Below the pieces are notes generated by a model. The model saw nothing but the letters and a program-made list of their open reading frames with translations. It made no database searches and had not been told where the DNA came from. 47,527 bases of DNA from Sphingobacteriaceae bacterium UBA2059 (GTDB lineage: Bacteria; Bacteroidota; Bacteroidia; Sphingobacteriales; Sphingobacteriaceae): assembly GCA_002332615.1 (NCBI GenBank), contig DDAL01000008.1, positions 418,861 to 466,387 of the forward strand, in the 5' to 3' direction. This document shows positions 16,452-26,363 of the stretch, piece by piece. The position numbers and the translations under genes are program-made. The first letter of the stretch is position 1. Every line of letters starts with the position of its first letter.

Positions 16452-19400
16452 ATGAAAATATTAAGTGTAAAGTTTATGAACCTCAACTCACTTAAAGGTG
16501 AGCATGAGATACGCTTTGACGAACCGCCTTTTACAGATAGCGGGCTGTTTGCTATTACAGGTCCTACAGGCGCTGGTAAGACAACCATACTGGACGCTAT
16601 TACGGTAGCTCTGTATGCCAGGGTGCATCGGCATAACAGTCGCAGTGTTGACGAAATACTATCCCGGCACACAGCAGAATGCTATTCAGAAGTAGAGTTT
16701 GAGGTAAAAGATAAGCACTACCGGGCAAAGTGGTCGCTCCGGCGGAGCAGGGGAAAAGTTGACGGAAACCTGCAACCCGAGAAAATGGAATTGGCCGAAA
16801 AAGCAAGCGGCAAACTTATCGGAGGGCACACGCTTACGTCTATAAAAGAGGCTATTGTCGATTTGTGCGGTCTGGATTATAACCAGTTCCTTCGCTCGGT
16901 CATCCTCTCCCAGGGCGATTTTACCCGTTTTCTTAAGGCAGATGATAATGAGAGAAGCGAACTGCTCGAAAAAATTACAGATACAGCCGTCTACTCTGAA
17001 ATTTCACGCTTTGTCTTCGAGCGTCAGCGACAGGAGAAAGAGTCATTGGATGTACTATACGCAAAACTTGAACACTCGGCCGTGTTATCGGTAGAAGAGG
17101 TGAATACCTATACCTTGCAATTGACAGATTTTGATGCAAAGTTAAAGCAGTTAAAAGACAATAGACAACGTGTACTGGACAAGCTTAACTGGCTGGACAG
17201 TATCATTGCCTTAAAAAAGAGGGAGCAGCAACTCATTGCCGGACTTAAACAAAAGCAGCAGATGCTTTTTACTCATGCCGACGAACTTGCCCGGTTGGAA
17301 AGTCATCGCAAGGCAAGTGAATTTGCACCGGCGCTTGCAGAATTACGTACCCGGCAGGACTTCATCGGCAAAGTAACTGCCGAACTGACCAGACTGGAAA
17401 GTTTGATGCCATCGCTCGAACAAGCGGTTGAAGGAGCGAGATCAGACTTACATCAAGCAGCCGAAACAGAAAGAATAGCCAGAGATATCTGGCGGCAGGC
17501 AGAGCCCGAACTTGAGATGGTAGCGCGGCTCGATGGCGATATTGCCAATGCCCAGTCTGTTTTTGAGCATCAGGAAAAGCAGCTTGAGACAATAGAACAT
17601 ACTTTGCTAGCTCTTGCCCGGAAAGAGCAGGATGCCCGGGATAGGTTTAGGGAGCTGGATTTAAAGCTCAGCAGTCAACGCTTATGGCTCAACGACCACG
17701 CTCTATATAAGCAACTGGAAGGCCAGCTGTTTTACTTCAGACAGCTTTGTTCGTCTTTAGAGGAAGTGAGGCTTGCATTGAATAATGCCCTGAAGGAAAA
17801 AGATGTTCTGGAACAAGCTGTTCTGAATCAAAAACAAGTACGAGAAAAGCTTGTCGGAGAATACGATGAATATTTAAAGCAACGTTCCGAAAAGCAGCAT
17901 TTGCTATCCAGTCTGCAAAAAGCGCTTGAAGATACTTTTGAAAACAAGTTGTTTGAAGAGCTTGAAGAGGAGAGAAGCCACTTGCCGGAGCTGATAAGTA
18001 CCTGTCAGAAGCAGCGCGATCTGGTGCAGTTACTTGAAAAAACGGCAACAGCAATAACAGGGCTTGAGCAGGAAATGGCAGACCGGAAAGATAGTCTTAC
18101 CAGGGAGACTTTTGCCTTGCAAGAGCTTAATGAGCTTAAGAAGGAGGCTGAGGAGCATCTGGAAGACCTCAGAGAACTGGTTGAAATCGAACAGCGCATT
18201 AAAAAGTATGAGGAAGATAGGCTGAACTTGCAACCCGGGCAGGAATGCCCTTTATGCGGCTCTGTACATCATCCCTTTGTACAAAACGCTTACATTCATA
18301 GAGCGAGTGAAACCAAAGCGAAGCAGGATCGCCAGGCCAGGCTCCTTCAGCAGCTGGGGGCAGAGCTCAATAGGAAAGAACTGGAAGTAAATACCCTGCG
18401 CACTACTCTTACTCAAAATGACCTGAGACTCTCCGATCTAAAGAAGGAAAGAGAAGTGCACCTTTCTGCTTTTGAAGAAAATAATGTACTGCTGCCTGTG
18501 CCGCTTTGCTTTAGTAAGCCGGCCGTTATAGATAGTATTATTCGGAAAAAGCAGCAGCATCTGGCAGCTTTAGATGCAACTCTGACTACAATAAGAAGGT
18601 TAAACGCGCAAATACAGACTGTTTCTAAGGAGGAGACTGGTGTTAATGAGCTTATTATAACTTTAAAAGGAAAAATTGAACAAGCAGACGAACGCATTGC
18701 CGGCAATTTAGAACTATACGAAAAGCTTGATTCAACAGTAGCCATGAACCGGCTTAAGCTGGCCGCTACAAGCCGGGAACTAGGGCAGGTACTTGAGCCT
18801 TATCAAATCGTATACGAAGGCCAGCCGGCCCATCAGCTTGAAGAGGTTCTTTTAAGCAGGCTCAGCACCTATCAGGCGGCAGTTACAGAGGAAAGGACGC
18901 TTGAGTTAAGGAAAGCTGAATGTCAGGCTGATATAAATGCGCAGGGCGAAGCTCTTGCCGCCCGGCTGAGCGACCAGGTGGCGCTTAAGGCCAGCCTCAA
19001 TGAAACGTCTAATACGTTACTTAAGCTTAAGAATCGGAGAGTTGAACTCTTTGGGCATAGAGATCCGAGAGCTGAACGCGAACGCCTGAATGCAGATGTT
19101 ATGAGCAGCATCGAATGCCGGGAAGCTTTACAGAAGAAGCTTGGGATGGCAGGAGAGCAGCTGGCAATGTCCAAAGCCGAAAAAGAACGGTATGAGAAAG
19201 AAATGGCGCAGGGTAGCAGAGAGATTAAGCAGCTCGAATTACAGCTGAATGAAGGTATTCACAGAGCCGGATTCAAATCGGCAGGGCAGGTGCTTAGTCT
19301 TTTGCTTGCGCAGGAAGAAGCCCTTAGCCTGAGTAACTTTGAACAGGATTTAAAAAGCGAGATTTCAAGCCTTAGCGGGGCTGTGCAAAGCACTGCTGAT

Positions 19401-20126
19401 GAATTGTCTATTTTGGTTGACCAAAGTAAAACGGATGAAAGTGCCGATAGCTTAAAGCAGCAGCTGGATAGCATTGAGAATGAAAGCAGGCAGTGTAATG
19501 AAGATATAGGCCGGATAAAGCAAATACTGCTGGAGGATAAGCATCTTAAGCACAAACATGCAGAAACAGCAAGCCTTATTGAACGTCAAAAGCAGGAGCA
19601 TGGCCGCTGGTTCCGACTTTCTTCGCTCATCGGCTCTGCAGACGGCAAAAGGTTTAGCCGCTTTGCCCAAGGCCTCACACTTGCCCGGCTTACAGACTTG
19701 GCAAACAGACATCTCTCGAAGCTTAGCGACCGTTACCGCATTCTTAAAAGTCAGAGTAAAGACCTGGAACTGTTAATCGTTGACACCTATCAGGCTGATG
19801 CCCTAAGGCCCATGGCAAGTCTTTCCGGCGGGGAGAGCTTTTTAGTCAGTCTGGCCTTAGCCCTTGGCCTGTCTGACCTGGCAAGCCGTAAAGTGCAAAT
19901 AAACTCGCTCTTTATTGATGAGGGCTTCGGTACCCTCGACCCAGACACGCTGGATGTAGCTATATCCGCACTTGAAAATCTTCACTCAGGCGGCAAAAGC
20001 ATCGGCGTTATATCTCATGTAGAAGCGTTAAAAGAACGTATAGGTACACAGATACAGGTTATACGACAGCCGGGGGGCTCAAGCAAAATAGAAATTATGA
20101 GCCACCTAAACGCTTCGGGCTGGTAA
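16452..20126 (+). CDS. sbcC: Exonuclease SbcCD, subunit C (SMC-like ATPase)
   Basis: A 1224-residue Rad50/SMC-like ATPase. I chose ATG 16452, one base after the sbcD stop, because it starts the canonical 'MKILSVKFMNLNSLKGE'. An ATG 135 bases earlier would only overlap sbcD. Walker A 'GPTGAGKTT' is at residues 37-45, the zinc-hook CPLC is at residues 599-602 in the middle of a very long coiled coil, the signature 'LSGGES' begins near residue 1124, and Walker B 'LFIDEGFGTLD' has D1156-E1157. The length is usual for Bacteroidota SbcC. It provides ATP-driven clamping for the SbcD nuclease. No truncation or frameshift was seen. Confidence 0.97.
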   Translation: MKILSVKFMNLNSLKGEHEIRFDEPPFTDSGLFAITGPTGAGKTTILDAITVALYARVHRHNSRSVDEILSRHTAECYSEVEFEVKDKHYRAKWSLRRSRGKVDGNLQPEKMELAEKASGKLIGGHTLTSIKEAIVDLCGLDYNQFLRSVILSQGDFTRFLKADDNERSELLEKITDTAVYSEISRFVFERQRQEKESLDVLYAKLEHSAVLSVEEVNTYTLQLTDFDAKLKQLKDNRQRVLDKLNWLDSIIALKKREQQLIAGLKQKQQMLFTHADELARLESHRKASEFAPALAELRTRQDFIGKVTAELTRLESLMPSLEQAVEGARSDLHQAAETERIARDIWRQAEPELEMVARLDGDIANAQSVFEHQEKQLETIEHTLLALARKEQDARDRFRELDLKLSSQRLWLNDHALYKQLEGQLFYFRQLCSSLEEVRLALNNALKEKDVLEQAVLNQKQVREKLVGEYDEYLKQRSEKQHLLSSLQKALEDTFENKLFEELEEERSHLPELISTCQKQRDLVQLLEKTATAITGLEQEMADRKDSLTRETFALQELNELKKEAEEHLEDLRELVEIEQRIKKYEEDRLNLQPGQECPLCGSVHHPFVQNAYIHRASETKAKQDRQARLLQQLGAELNRKELEVNTLRTTLTQNDLRLSDLKKEREVHLSAFEENNVLLPVPLCFSKPAVIDSIIRKKQQHLAALDATLTTIRRLNAQIQTVSKEETGVNELIITLKGKIEQADERIAGNLELYEKLDSTVAMNRLKLAATSRELGQVLEPYQIVYEGQPAHQLEEVLLSRLSTYQAAVTEERTLELRKAECQADINAQGEALAARLSDQVALKASLNETSNTLLKLKNRRVELFGHRDPRAERERLNADVMSSIECREALQKKLGMAGEQLAMSKAEKERYEKEMAQGSREIKQLELQLNEGIHRAGFKSAGQVLSLLLAQEEALSLSNFEQDLKSEISSLSGAVQSTADELSILVDQSKTDESADSLKQQLDSIENESRQCNEDIGRIKQILLEDKHLKHKHAETASLIERQKQEHGRWFRLSSLIGSADGKRFSRFAQGLTLARLTDLANRHLSKLSDRYRILKSQSKDLELLIVDTYQADALRPMASLSGGESFLVSLALALGLSDLASRKVQINSLFIDEGFGTLDPDTLDVAISALENLHSGGKSIGVISHVEALKERIGTQIQVIRQPGGSSKIEIMSHLNASGW

Positions 20127-20279
20127 GTAAGGCAAGGGACCTACACGATGGTTTGGCTTGAGAGCAATTGCCGGTAAGGCAGTGTCAGGAAGTATCAATA
20201 CCCGAAAGTAGTACATCCGGGTTTTAGCCGCATAGTTCTTATGCTTTTGTTAATTTAGTCATTTCAATCAATAAACTTC

Positions 20280-21335
20280 ATGATCTCTTACTTCGAATCA
20301 AGGCTAGGCTCTCTTTCTATTCATCGTGTAGGCAATAAATCGCATGATGAATTTATGGTACTGTCAGATCATCCGGTGAAAGTGGAAGACGAGCTGCTTG
20401 CACGGCTGTTGCTGCAATATTTTCTTGCACCCTGTGAAAAAGTGAACGAAATTCACCGCTTTTATCATCCAAATGATGATTTAAAGCTCAACGAGGTGTT
20501 TCAGTTTGCCTCTGCTGCCTTTTCCGATCCCGATACTTGTCATGAAAACAGTATTCAGATCGCCAGGCATCTTTTTGAGGTATCGGGCCATCCGAAAATT
20601 AAATCGGGCGAGCTTTACGTGGCTTATATAAACGATATACAGATTGAAGGAGAAATTGTCGATGCAATAGGCATTTTCAAGTCGGAAACAAAAGAAACCT
20701 ATCTTAAAGTTTATCCCGACAAAAAGGGTTTCGGCCTTAGCTATGAGCAGGAAGCTATTAATATTCAGAAGCTTGATAAAGGCTGCCTTATTTTCAATAT
20801 TGAAAAGGAACAGGGGTACAAAGTAGCTGTTATCGATCAGGTTAATAGAAATACCGAGGCCGTATACTGGAAGGATGACTTTTTAAAGCTGAAGGTAAGG
20901 AATGATAATTACAGCCAGACTTCTAATGTAATGGGCGTTTATAAAAGCTTCGTTACCGAGAAGCTGGATCAGGAGTTTGACATATCTAAGGCTGATAAAA
21001 TTGATCTTCTTAACAAATCAGTTAAATATTTTAAAGCCAAAGAGGCATTTGATCTGGATGAATTTTCAAATGATGTGATAGGAAGCCCCGAGGGAATTGA
21101 GGCCTTTAAGAACTATAAAAAAAGTTATGAGCAGGAATACGAGACGGTTATTGGAGATAGTTTCGATATTTCAGAGGCAGCAGTAAAAAAACAGGCGAGG
21201 GTATTAAAGAGTGTGTTGAAGCTCGACAAAAACTTTCATATTTATATACATGGAAATAAAGAGCTCATTGAAAAAGGTTATGACGAAGGAAGAAATATGA
21301 ACTTTTATAAGGTTTACTTTAAGGAAGAGGTATAA
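20280..21335 (+). CDS. Nucleoid-associated protein (NA37/YejK family)
   Basis: A 351-residue cytoplasmic protein of the 37-kDa nucleoid-associated family. Recognisable stretches are the N-terminal 'LSIHRVGNKSHDEFMVLSD', 'FYHPNDDLKLNEVFQFASAA', 'SIQIARHLFEVSGHPKIKSG', 'GIFKSETKETYLKV' and the C-terminal 'KNFHIYIHGNKELIEKGYDE'. Members bind the nucleoid; their exact role is unclear. It lies 150 bases after sbcC, so it may have its own promoter, and the following pyrophosphatase begins 102 bases later. Nothing is odd in length or composition. Confidence 0.88.
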   Translation: MISYFESRLGSLSIHRVGNKSHDEFMVLSDHPVKVEDELLARLLLQYFLAPCEKVNEIHRFYHPNDDLKLNEVFQFASAAFSDPDTCHENSIQIARHLFEVSGHPKIKSGELYVAYINDIQIEGEIVDAIGIFKSETKETYLKVYPDKKGFGLSYEQEAINIQKLDKGCLIFNIEKEQGYKVAVIDQVNRNTEAVYWKDDFLKLKVRNDNYSQTSNVMGVYKSFVTEKLDQEFDISKADKIDLLNKSVKYFKAKEAFDLDEFSNDVIGSPEGIEAFKNYKKSYEQEYETVIGDSFDISEAAVKKQARVLKSVLKLDKNFHIYIHGNKELIEKGYDEGRNMNFYKVYFKEEV

Positions 21336-21437
21336 GCACTGATACTTCGAAGCGGTTAAAATTGCAATCTCCCAGGTCTTGCTTTCAAAAAGATGCACAA
21401 ATGGGTATATTTAGGGCAACCATCCAATATAACCCAT

Positions 21438-23861
21438 ATGAAAAAGGCAACATTACTCCTCTTGTCCGTTGCTTCCTTTATGCCAGCCATGGCAAGCGAA
21501 GCCGATCTCAAAGTTCCAGATGCTATTAAAGAGCATCCTGTTTTATATTACGGTTTCATCGTCACGCTTTTAGGCATCCTTTTCGGCGTTTACCAGTTCA
21601 ACAAGGTGAGAAAACTACCCGCACATTCCTCAATGCTCGAAATATCCGAAGTGATCTATCAAACTTGTAAGGCTTATCTAAAACAACAAGGAAAATTCCT
21701 GGCTCTTTTATTCATCTTTATAGGTGCGGCAGTAGCCGGTTACTTCGGTTTTCTCGCTAAGGATGCTCAAGGGAACGCCTTATTCAACACAGGAGGCGTA
21801 TTGCTCATTCTGGTATGGACCATTGTTGGCATACTTGGATCCTATGCGGTAGCTGCGTTTGGCATACGCATGAATACATTTGCCAATTCACGTATGGCTT
21901 TTGCTTCCCTCAGGCGCAATCCTTTACACCTCTTGAACATACCTCTCAATTCGGGTATGAGCATAGGTGTAGTACTCATATGCGTAGAGCTTACCATGAT
22001 GCTTATTATCCTGCTGCTTATGCCCGGCGAGCTTGCGGGGGCCTGCTTTATCGGCTTCGCTATAGGCGAGTCGCTCGGCGCTTCTGTATTGCGCATAGCC
22101 GGAGGCATCTTTACTAAAATAGCTGATATAGGTTCAGATCTTATGAAGGTCGTTTTCAAAATAGGCGAAGATGATCCTCGCAACCCGGGAGTAATAGCCG
22201 ACTGCACGGGCGATAATGCAGGGGACAGCGTAGGCCCTACGGCCGATGGGTTTGAAACCTATGGCGTTACCGGCGTTGCTCTTGTTTCCTTTATTTTGCT
22301 TGCTGTTACCGCCGGCCCGGACATACAGACCACCTTGCTTGTATGGATATTCGTTATGCGCATTCTCATGGTATTAACCTCTGTAGTAGCATTCTGGATA
22401 AACTCTATGTTAAGTAAGGCTTTGTATAGCGATAAAGACGATATAGACTTTGAAGCTCCGCTTACCCACCTGGTGTGGATCACTTCCTTACTATCCATTG
22501 TCGTAACCTTCATTGCTAGCTATGTGTTTATTCCCAATCTTGGCGATAATACGAATATGTGGTGGATACTATCAGCCATTATAAGCTGTGGCACCTTGGC
22601 GGCCGCAGTAATTCCAGAGCTTACCAAGTTGTTCACTTCGCCAAAATCTGCACACGTACAGGAAGTAGTAAGCGCAGGACGGGAAGGCGGTGCATCCCTG
22701 GTTATTCTCTCAGGTTTCGTTGCTGGCAATTTCAGCGCCTTCTGGAAAGGTATTGCCTTCTTTGTGCTCATGTTCGCGGCCTATTTTGCAAGTACCTACG
22801 GCTTAGCTGCTATCATGATCTATCCCTCTGTTTTTGCGTTCGGGCTGGTAGCATTCGGTATGCTGGGTATGGGTCCCGTTACTATTGCCGTCGATAGCTA
22901 TGGACCTGTAACAGACAATGCTCAGTCAGTATATGAACTATCGTTAATTGAGGAACAACCCCGGATCAATGAGGAGATACAGCGCGATTTTGGCTTTACA
23001 CCCGATTGGCAAAAGTCTAAATATTACCTCGAAGCCAACGATGGCGCCGGCAACACCTTTAAGGCCACTGCCAAGCCGGTACTCATAGGTACTGCAGTGG
23101 TAGGCGCAACAACCATGATATTTTCGCTTATTCTTATGATACAAAAGACCTTAGGTGTAGAGCCCTCCACTGTTCTGAATCTTCTTAATCCCTATTCAAT
23201 ACTTGGTTTCATACTCGGCGGCTCAGTTATATACTGGTTTACGGGAGCCTCCACCCAGGCGGTCACTACCGGCGCATACCGTGCTGTCGAATACATCAAG
23301 CGCAATATTAACCTCGACCCCGATGCTCCTAAAAAAGCAGATACCGCCAAATCGGTCGAGGTTGTAAAGATATGTACACAGTATGCGCAAAAGGGCATGT
23401 TCAATATTTTTATAGGTATTTTCTTCTTTGCTCTGGCATTTTCCTGCCTCAGTTCTCCTTCCGGCATAGGCGGTAATGATGCCGTGTCCTTATTTATAAG
23501 CTACCTGATTGCGATTGCCGTGTTCGGCCTTTTTCAAGCAATATTCATGGCCAACGCAGGGGGCTGCTGGGACAACGCCAAAAAAGTGGTAGAAGTAGAT
23601 CTCAGGGCTAAAGGCACACCTTTGCATGATGCTACTGTGATAGGCGACACCGTAGGTGATCCGTTTAAAGATACCTCCTCTGTTTCCCTAAACCCGATCA
23701 TCAAATTTACTACCCTGTTTGGACTTTTGGCTATGGAAATAGCCATCTCCGAATCTTTTAGGGATATAGCTCCTTATGCAGGGCTTGTGTTTTTAGCCAT
23801 AGCCTTGATCTTTGTATGGCGCTCATTTTATAGGATGCGTATAGAAAGAGAGTCTAAATAA
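21438..23861 (+). CDS. hppA: Membrane-bound ion-translocating pyrophosphatase
   Basis: An 807-residue polytopic membrane pyrophosphatase that couples PPi hydrolysis to H+ (or Na+) transport. Start 21438 is preferred to 21393 because it gives a signal-like N-terminus (MKKATLLLLSVASFMPAMASE). The pyrophosphate-binding motifs are recognisable but divergent: 'EDDPRNPGVIADCTGDNAGD' where most members have ADNVGDNVGDCAG, and 'IGDTVGDPFKDTSSVSLNP' near the C-terminus, where GDTVGDPFKDTSG is usual. In 'GNTFKATAK' the residue deciding potassium dependence is K542, which by family rule predicts K+-independence. The gene is monocistronic in appearance and ends before a strong terminator hairpin at 24022. 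Confidence 0.93.
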   Translation: MKKATLLLLSVASFMPAMASEADLKVPDAIKEHPVLYYGFIVTLLGILFGVYQFNKVRKLPAHSSMLEISEVIYQTCKAYLKQQGKFLALLFIFIGAAVAGYFGFLAKDAQGNALFNTGGVLLILVWTIVGILGSYAVAAFGIRMNTFANSRMAFASLRRNPLHLLNIPLNSGMSIGVVLICVELTMMLIILLLMPGELAGACFIGFAIGESLGASVLRIAGGIFTKIADIGSDLMKVVFKIGEDDPRNPGVIADCTGDNAGDSVGPTADGFETYGVTGVALVSFILLAVTAGPDIQTTLLVWIFVMRILMVLTSVVAFWINSMLSKALYSDKDDIDFEAPLTHLVWITSLLSIVVTFIASYVFIPNLGDNTNMWWILSAIISCGTLAAAVIPELTKLFTSPKSAHVQEVVSAGREGGASLVILSGFVAGNFSAFWKGIAFFVLMFAAYFASTYGLAAIMIYPSVFAFGLVAFGMLGMGPVTIAVDSYGPVTDNAQSVYELSLIEEQPRINEEIQRDFGFTPDWQKSKYYLEANDGAGNTFKATAKPVLIGTAVVGATTMIFSLILMIQKTLGVEPSTVLNLLNPYSILGFILGGSVIYWFTGASTQAVTTGAYRAVEYIKRNINLDPDAPKKADTAKSVEVVKICTQYAQKGMFNIFIGIFFFALAFSCLSSPSGIGGNDAVSLFISYLIAIAVFGLFQAIFMANAGGCWDNAKKVVEVDLRAKGTPLHDATVIGDTVGDPFKDTSSVSLNPIIKFTTLFGLLAMEIAISESFRDIAPYAGLVFLAIALIFVWRSFYRMRIERESK

Positions 23862-24021
23862 GCCGTCTGACATATTCGTTATTGCACGAGTAGAGATTAT
23901 GTATACCATTGGTCAATTAACAAACTGAAAATAGTAGATTAACTATCACCCTGAATATGGCGTATGACATAAAAGAATGATGACAGACAGCTTTTTGGGT
24001 TAGTATTAAAAGCGTGACCGA

Positions 24022-24064
24022 CGTAACGGAGTGATGCCACTATAAGCAGCATCACTCCGTTACG
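24022..24064. terminator. Bidirectional terminator hairpin between hppA and GH92
   Basis: A perfect 16-bp inverted repeat: CGTAACGGAGTGATGC pairs with GCATCACTCCGTTACG around an 11-base loop (24038-24048). It lies between the convergent hppA (+) and GH92 (-) genes, eight bases beyond the GH92 stop. It has no long T-run, but position and stem strength fit a shared terminator. Confidence 0.7.
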
Positions 24065-24071
24065 CCTATCT

Positions 24072-26363
24072 TTAACTTCTCCTCGAAGACATTTCGAACG
24101 AGAGTTCTCCTCCCTTCATTATCTCCTCATGGGTGATGAACAATCTGTCTAATGGCTTTCCGTTTAGGAGAGCTCTTTTTACATAAACGTTGTTTTTCTT
24201 CTGATTTATTGTTTTAATACGGAATGTACGCCCATTTTCAAGGCTTATTTCGGCGTCATAGATATTAGGACTTCCAAGCCAATACTTGTTATCCCCAGGA
24301 GCCACAGGGTAAAAGCCCAAAGAGCTAAATATATACCAGGCGCTCATTTGGCCACAATCATCATTTCCGCCAAGGCCAGCAGGGCCATTATGATATTGCT
24401 TATTTAAAATCATCCGCACTTTCTCCTGGGTTTTCCAAGCCTTTCCTGTCCAGTTATATAAATAAGCAACATGGTGTGAAGGCTCATTACCATGTACATA
24501 ATTACCAATAATACCTTCCCTTGTAATATCCTCGGTTTCGGCAAAGAATTCATCGGGAAGATGCATCGTAAATAAAGAGTCAAGATGTTTACTGAAGGCC
24601 TCCTTCCCACCCCGCATTTTAATCATTGTTTCAGGGTCATGAGGTACGTATAAGCTGTAATTCCAGGCGTTGCCTTCGATAAAACCCTGTCCATCTGTTT
24701 TTAATACGTCAAAATCCTTTTTAAAAGAGCCATCACTCAACCTGGGCCTCATGTAACCTGTGGATGGATCAAAAACATTTTTCCAGTTTCCTGCACGTTG
24801 AATGAACTTTTTATAGACATCATCTCGTCCTAACTTTTTTGCCAGCTGAGCAATACACCAGTCATCATAAGCATATTCTAATGTAGAAGATACCGATGTT
24901 CCATTCTTTTCCTGAGGTATAAAGCCAAGATCTATATAATAACCTATGCCTTCATAGTCTCTTCGATTGGCTGTCTGTATACACGCTTCTAGAGCGACGT
25001 TGGGGTCGCCTTTATATGTGCCTTTTATGATTGCGTCTGCAACTACAGAAACGCTGTGATAGCCACTCATACACCAGTTCTCATTGGCATAATGTGACCA
25101 GATGGGAAGCATTTTAAGTACACTCTGATTGTAGTGCTCAAGCATTGACTGAACCATATCTGCATTCCTCTTCTGGTTTATAAGGTTTAAATAGGGATGG
25201 AAGGCTCGAAACGTATCCCATAAGGAAAAAGAGGTATAATTAGTAAAGTTCTCCGCCTTATATACATTTTGGTCTAAGCCTTTATACTCGCCATTCACAT
25301 CCATATACAAGGTGGGCATAAGAGCGGCATGGTACATCGATGTGTAGAAATTTACCATCCCGTCCTTGTCAAAGGTCTTAACCTTAATTTTCGATAGTTC
25401 TTTTTCCCACTCATTTTGACCATCCAATTTAACTTTGTCGAAGTCCCAGTGCGGTATTTCACTAAGCATATTTTGAAGTGCATTTCTCGTACTAACCGGG
25501 GACAAGGCAAGTTTTATATTGATGTCCTCATTTTCCCGGGTTTTAAAATCAAAATGCATTCGTATTTTGTTCCCGGCCAGATCTGGGAAGTTTTTTGTTT
25601 GATCAAACTTCCTCCAGAACCCTTTGTAAACGCTGCCCTTAGTAAAGTCGTTAGAGCCATAAGAGTCGAACGGCTTTGAAAAAGACATAGCAAAATAAAC
25701 GGTACGGGTTCTTGCCCAGCCATTAGTTTGCCTAAAGCCAGTGATTAAAGTATCATTCTCTACTCTTACAAAAGTCCACACATTTTTCTCATCATAGTTG
25801 TATATACCCACCGTCAAGTCTAGAACTATATGGGAATCATCAGCCTTTGGAAAGGTGTATCTATGAAAACCTGTACGTGGTGAGGTAGTAAGTTCGGCTA
25901 GAATATTGTAATCATCCAGCTTTACTTTATAATAGTTGGGCTCTGCAACTTCATTTTTATGCTGAAAAGCAGATCGATATCCATTTTGCGGGTGTTTGGC
26001 GGTACCTGGATTAAGCTTCACCTTTCCAACGGTAGGCATTATTAAAAGGTCGCCAAGGTCAGAATGCCCTGTTCCGCTGAAATGTGTATGGCTAAAGCCT
26101 ACAATAGTGGGATCGTCGTACTGATATCCGGCGCAGTATCTATAAACTTCTTTATTATAGCCCTTTCCATAGGAATACGGTATCGTGTCTGTGTCCGGAC
26201 TCAACTGAACAGAACCAAATGGTACGGTAGCTCCCGGAAATGTGTGCCCCATCTTTTCTGTGCCTATCAGAGGGTTTACATAGTCTATCAGTTTAACGGT
26301 TTTTCTAGGCTGTGAAAATGCGCATGAGCAAACGAAAGTGAAAGCTAGTAGAAGTTGCTTCAT
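24072..26363 (-). CDS. GH92 exo-alpha-mannosidase (first copy)
   Basis: A 763-residue exported calcium-dependent alpha-mannosidase of family GH92. The start is ATG at 26363, which overlaps the upstream gene's TGA (ATGA) and opens a signal peptide (MKQLLLAFTFVCSCAFSQ). The N-terminal domain has 'PGATVPFGSVQLSPDTDT' and 'GFSHTHFSGTGHSDLGDLL'; the C-terminal (alpha/alpha)6 domain has 'FSLWDTFRAFHPY', 'HGNEPSHHVAYLYNWTGK' and 'GNDDCGQMSAWYIFSSLG', which contain the acid and base residues of the family. The HGNEPSHH block is usual for enzymes acting on alpha-1,2-mannosides of N-glycans or mannan. It is the last gene of the SusCD operon on this strand. Confidence 0.95.
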   Translation of the reverse strand: MKQLLLAFTFVCSCAFSQPRKTVKLIDYVNPLIGTEKMGHTFPGATVPFGSVQLSPDTDTIPYSYGKGYNKEVYRYCAGYQYDDPTIVGFSHTHFSGTGHSDLGDLLIMPTVGKVKLNPGTAKHPQNGYRSAFQHKNEVAEPNYYKVKLDDYNILAELTTSPRTGFHRYTFPKADDSHIVLDLTVGIYNYDEKNVWTFVRVENDTLITGFRQTNGWARTRTVYFAMSFSKPFDSYGSNDFTKGSVYKGFWRKFDQTKNFPDLAGNKIRMHFDFKTRENEDINIKLALSPVSTRNALQNMLSEIPHWDFDKVKLDGQNEWEKELSKIKVKTFDKDGMVNFYTSMYHAALMPTLYMDVNGEYKGLDQNVYKAENFTNYTSFSLWDTFRAFHPYLNLINQKRNADMVQSMLEHYNQSVLKMLPIWSHYANENWCMSGYHSVSVVADAIIKGTYKGDPNVALEACIQTANRRDYEGIGYYIDLGFIPQEKNGTSVSSTLEYAYDDWCIAQLAKKLGRDDVYKKFIQRAGNWKNVFDPSTGYMRPRLSDGSFKKDFDVLKTDGQGFIEGNAWNYSLYVPHDPETMIKMRGGKEAFSKHLDSLFTMHLPDEFFAETEDITREGIIGNYVHGNEPSHHVAYLYNWTGKAWKTQEKVRMILNKQYHNGPAGLGGNDDCGQMSAWYIFSSLGFYPVAPGDNKYWLGSPNIYDAEISLENGRTFRIKTINQKKNNVYVKRALLNGKPLDRLFITHEEIMKGGELSFEMSSRRS

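Noticed and set aside
20195..20230. CCCG...CGGG plus TTTTA after sbcC as a terminator
   Set aside because: A 4-5 bp stem with a 14-base loop is within chance expectation.
15227..21335. sbcD-sbcC-NA37 as a defence system
   Set aside because: All three are ordinary, full-length housekeeping families with no nuclease-effector or mobile context.
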